A stretch of DNA of 26,015 nt from Burkholderiales bacterium (GTDB lineage Bacteria; Pseudomonadota; Gammaproteobacteria; Burkholderiales; Burkholderiaceae_C): positions 1 through 26,015 of the forward strand of contig JAABTC010000001.1 of assembly GCA_011390055.1 (NCBI GenBank). The letters run 5' to 3'. Both the position numbers and the translations under genes were made by a program. The notes beneath the pieces are model-generated. The model was not told the origin of the DNA. It worked only from the letters and a program-made list of their open reading frames with translations, and did no database searches. This document shows, in pieces, positions 23,613-26,015 of the stretch (its first letter is position 1; each line of letters begins with the position of its first letter).

Positions 23613-24385
23613 GCGCGCACGAACACGACAGCGCAGACGCCGAAGCCTCTGCGGGCTCGACCCGGCGCGGCTTTCTCGGCGTCGCCGCGGTGGCGATGGG
23701 CGGCACGCTGCTGGCCGGCGGCGTGCGCCTGATCGAGGTCCAGGCCGCGACACCGTCCATGCCGTCGGCCGGTGCCGACCCCCAGGTGCGCTGGGGCCTG
23801 CTGATCGACACCGAGAAGTGCGCCAGCGGCTGCACCGATTGCGTCACTGCCTGCAACACCGAGAACGGCCTGGCCGCGCCGCAGCGCCCGACCGACGTGC
23901 AATGGATCCGCAAGATCGAGATCAAGGAAATCAAGACGCAGCGTGCGGTGTCGTTGCCGGTGATGTGCCAGCACTGCGCCGAGCCGCCGTGCGTCGACGT
24001 CTGCCCGACAGGCGCCTCGTTCAAGCGCGCCGACGGCATCGTGATGGTCGATCGTCACACCTGCATCGGCTGCCGCTATTGCGTGATGGCCTGCCCCTAC
24101 CAGGCGCGCTCCTTCGTGCACGAGCCGCTGGTCGATCAAAAACCCGAGGTGCCGCGGGGCAAGGGCTGCGTCGAGAGCTGCACGCTGTGCGTGCACCGCA
24201 TCGACCAGGGCCAGCAGAACACCGCCTGCGCCGAAGCCTGCACGCAAGCCGGCCATGGCGCGATCGTCTTCGGCGACTTGAACGACCCCGCCAGCGAAAT
24301 CTCTCGCCGCGCCAAGGCCGCGGCGACGAAGCAGTTGCGCGCGGACCTACACCTGGACCTCGGTGTGCGTTATCAAGGCCTTTGA
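23609..24385 (+). CDS. dsrO: DsrO periplasmic iron-sulfur subunit
   Basis: A 258-residue protein with a Tat signal (STRRGFLGVAAVAMGG, arginines 19-20) and a DMSO-reductase-B-like ferredoxin body. Cysteine groups are CASGCTDCVTAC, CAEPPCVDVCP, CIGCRYCVMACP and CTLCVH with a final ACAEAC, enough for up to four clusters. DsrO transfers electrons between DsrJ and the membrane subunit DsrP. The ATG at 23609 overlaps the dsrJ stop as ATGA; the frame upstream of it is a shadow of dsrJ. dsrP starts one base after its stop. Confidence 0.96.
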   Translation: MSAHEHDSADAEASAGSTRRGFLGVAAVAMGGTLLAGGVRLIEVQAATPSMPSAGADPQVRWGLLIDTEKCASGCTDCVTACNTENGLAAPQRPTDVQWIRKIEIKEIKTQRAVSLPVMCQHCAEPPCVDVCPTGASFKRADGIVMVDRHTCIGCRYCVMACPYQARSFVHEPLVDQKPEVPRGKGCVESCTLCVHRIDQGQQNTACAEACTQAGHGAIVFGDLNDPASEISRRAKAAATKQLRADLHLDLGVRYQGL

Positions 24386-24386
24386 G

Positions 24387-25580
24387 ATGAGCGCCGTGCT
24401 GCTCCAAAAATCGCGCCGCGACGAACGCTGGTTCTACGCCGTGCTTGCCCTCGGCGTCCTGAGCGTGCTGGGTGGCCTCGGCGCGGCGCACTGGATGGAA
24501 GTCGAGGGCCATGTCGTCACCGGCATGAACAACCAGGTCGTCTGGGGCCTGCCGCATGTCTTCGCGATCTTCATGATCGTCGCCGGTTCAGGCGTGCTCA
24601 ACGTCGCCTCGATCGGCTCCGTCTTCGGCGTGCCGCTGTACAAGAAGCGCGCGCCGCTGTCGGCGCTGCTGTGCCTGGCGCTGCTGGCCGGCGGGCTGAT
24701 GGTGCTGATGCTCGACCTCGGCCGGCCCGAGCGCCTCGTCGTCGCCGCCACGCACTACAACTTCACGTCGGTCTTCGCCTGGAACGTCTTCCTCTACAGC
24801 GGCATGTTCGCGATCGTCGCGATTTACCTGTGGACGATGTTCGAGCGGCGATTCAACGGCTACACCCAGGCCATCGGCGTGGCCGCGCTGCTGTGGCGCT
24901 TTGCACTGACCACCGGCACCGGCTCCATCTTCGGCCTGCTCGTCGCGCGCCAGGCCTACCAGTCGGCGCTGCTCGCGCCGCTGTTCATCGTGCTGTCCTT
25001 CGGCTGGGGGCTGGCGGTGTTCATCGTTGCGCAGTCCGCGCTGCTGCGCTGGAGCGGCCGTGAGCTCGACGGCGTCGTGCGGCAGCGCATCGATCGGCTG
25101 CTCGGCATCTTCGTGGCCGCCGCGCTGTACCTCGTTGCGGTCCACCACCTGACGAACCTGTACTTCGCGCGCCAGGCCGGCTTCGAGTCCTTTATCCTGC
25201 TCGGCCGCGGCGGTGGCGGCCTTTTTGCCACGCTGTTCTGGGGCGGCTTCGTGCTCGCGGGCTCGCTGCTGCCGATGCTTCTCGTCTTTCACCCGCGTTT
25301 GGCCAGCGAGCGCAACAGCCTGGCCGCGGCGCTGCTGGTGCTGCTTGGCGCCTTCGCCTGGCTCTATGTCTTCGTCATCGGCAGCCAAGCCTTCCCGCTC
25401 GACATCTTCCCGGGCTTCGAAGTCCGCAGCACCTTCGGCGACGGCATCGTCGCGCGCTACAGCCCCCGCTGGCCCGAGTGGCTGCTCGGCATCGGCGGCC
25501 TTGGCGCGGCCTTCGTGATCACGACGGTCGGCGTGCGCCTGTTCGACTTCCTGCCACACGACGAGGTCGCTGCGCGATGA
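24387..25580 (+). CDS. dsrP: DsrP NrfD/PsrC-type membrane subunit
   Basis: A 397-residue integral membrane protein of the NrfD/PsrC family with about ten hydrophobic helices, beginning WFYAVLALGVLSVLGGLGAAH and ending GIGGLGAAFVITTVG. Characteristic residues include LDLGRPERLVVAATHYN after the third helix. It is the quinone-interacting subunit paired with DsrO. ATG at 24387 is one base after the dsrO stop; an upstream in-frame GTG at 24363 overlaps dsrO and is less likely. The stop overlaps the dsrN ATG (ATGA). Confidence 0.96.
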   Translation: MSAVLLQKSRRDERWFYAVLALGVLSVLGGLGAAHWMEVEGHVVTGMNNQVVWGLPHVFAIFMIVAGSGVLNVASIGSVFGVPLYKKRAPLSALLCLALLAGGLMVLMLDLGRPERLVVAATHYNFTSVFAWNVFLYSGMFAIVAIYLWTMFERRFNGYTQAIGVAALLWRFALTTGTGSIFGLLVARQAYQSALLAPLFIVLSFGWGLAVFIVAQSALLRWSGRELDGVVRQRIDRLLGIFVAAALYLVAVHHLTNLYFARQAGFESFILLGRGGGGLFATLFWGGFVLAGSLLPMLLVFHPRLASERNSLAAALLVLLGAFAWLYVFVIGSQAFPLDIFPGFEVRSTFGDGIVARYSPRWPEWLLGIGGLGAAFVITTVGVRLFDFLPHDEVAAR

Positions 25581-26015
25581 GCTCGATCCGCTGCCCGCGC
25601 CTGCTCGTCTCCGCGGCCCACAAGTCCTCGGGCAAGACGACGCTCGCCGTCGGGCTGGCCCGGGCGCTGGCCGAGCGCGGTCTGGCGGTGCAGACCTTCA
25701 AGAAGGGTCCCGACTACATCGACCCGATGTGGCTGGCGCGCGCCAGCGCCCGCCCCTGCTTCAACCTCGACCCGCACTTGATGCACGACGCCGAAATCGG
25801 CAGTCTGTTCGCACGGCATGCGCGCAATGCCGACGTGAGCCTGGTCGAGGGCAACAAGGGCCTCTACGACGGCCTGGCCCTGGACGGCAGCAACAGCAAT
25901 GCCGCGCTGGCACGGCGCCTGGACATGCCGGTGCTGCTGGTGATCGACGCCCGCGGCATGACGCGCGGCATCGCGCCGCTGATCCTCGGCTACCAGGCCT
26001 TCGACCGCCAGGTGC
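25577..26015 (+). CDS. dsrN: DsrN, cobyrinate-amidase-like (5' part)
   Basis: The first 146 codons of a CobB/CbiA-type glutamine-dependent amidotransferase, cut by the window edge. The N-terminal P-loop is SAAHKSSGKTTLAVGLA (residues 12-28), followed by FKKGPDYIDPMWL and SLVEGNKGLYDG, all typical of the family. In dsr clusters this gene is thought to amidate siroheme to the siroamide form used by DsrAB. The ATG at 25577 overlaps the dsrP stop by four bases. The glutaminase half would lie beyond the window. Confidence 0.92.
   Translation, partial: MSSIRCPRLLVSAAHKSSGKTTLAVGLARALAERGLAVQTFKKGPDYIDPMWLARASARPCFNLDPHLMHDAEIGSLFARHARNADVSLVEGNKGLYDGLALDGSNSNAALARRLDMPVLLVIDARGMTRGIAPLILGYQAFDRQV

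Overview
The window is a dense sulfur-oxidation island from a GC-rich proteobacterium, most likely a betaproteobacterium of the Burkholderiales. That placement rests on GC-biased third codon positions, the character of the Sox and Dsr proteins and a GC-rich hairpin repeat of a style I associate with that order; the sequence does not prove it. No rRNA, tRNA, insertion sequence or CRISPR array was seen, and no stretch of 300 bases lacks a gene.

Region 1 (about 31-9583, all minus strand) is a Sox thiosulfate-oxidation cluster. In transcription order it holds an ArsR-type regulator (soxR-like), soxC, soxD, soxY, soxZ, soxA, soxX, soxB, a metallo-beta-lactamase-fold protein with an altered metal site, a secreted DsrE-like protein and a second, intact MBL-fold protein. 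SoxAX, SoxYZ, SoxB and SoxCD together can oxidise thiosulfate completely in the periplasm. A hairpin terminator sits between soxX and soxB.

Region 2 (9712-14950, minus strand) is a tightly packed nine-gene operon that I do not recognise as a described system. In order it encodes a 73-aa protein, an orphan Cas6/Cmx6-like RNA-endonuclease-fold protein, a DsrC/TusE paralogue that keeps only one of the two redox cysteines, a 214-aa unknown, a TauD/TfdA-type 2-oxoglutarate dioxygenase, a fusion of a helix-turn-helix-like segment with a [2Fe-2S] ferredoxin and FNR-type reductase, a LexA/S24-like protein with the catalytic lysine replaced, a 72-aa protein and a cysteine-rich 148-aa protein. Spacings are about 20 bases or less, often overlaps. 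It is transcribed divergently from dsrA, so it is probably tied to Dsr metabolism.

Region 3 (15094-26015, plus strand) is the reverse-type dissimilatory sulfite reductase cluster dsrABEFHCMKLJOPN, with dsrN cut by the window edge. DsrEFH and DsrL mark it as the oxidative version. DsrEFH and DsrC deliver sulfur to DsrAB, which oxidises it to sulfite; DsrMKJOP links DsrC to the quinone pool across the membrane; DsrL is the NAD(P)-linked iron-sulfur flavoprotein; DsrN is the siroheme-modifying amidase type.

Two points stand out. SoxCD and rDsr are often regarded as alternatives for handling sulfane sulfur, yet both are present here. A near-identical 17-base palindrome (TACKCCATYYGGGTAGT) lies 50-65 bases upstream of both soxY and dsrA, with a related copy beside the divergent operon, suggesting one regulator for all three transcription units.
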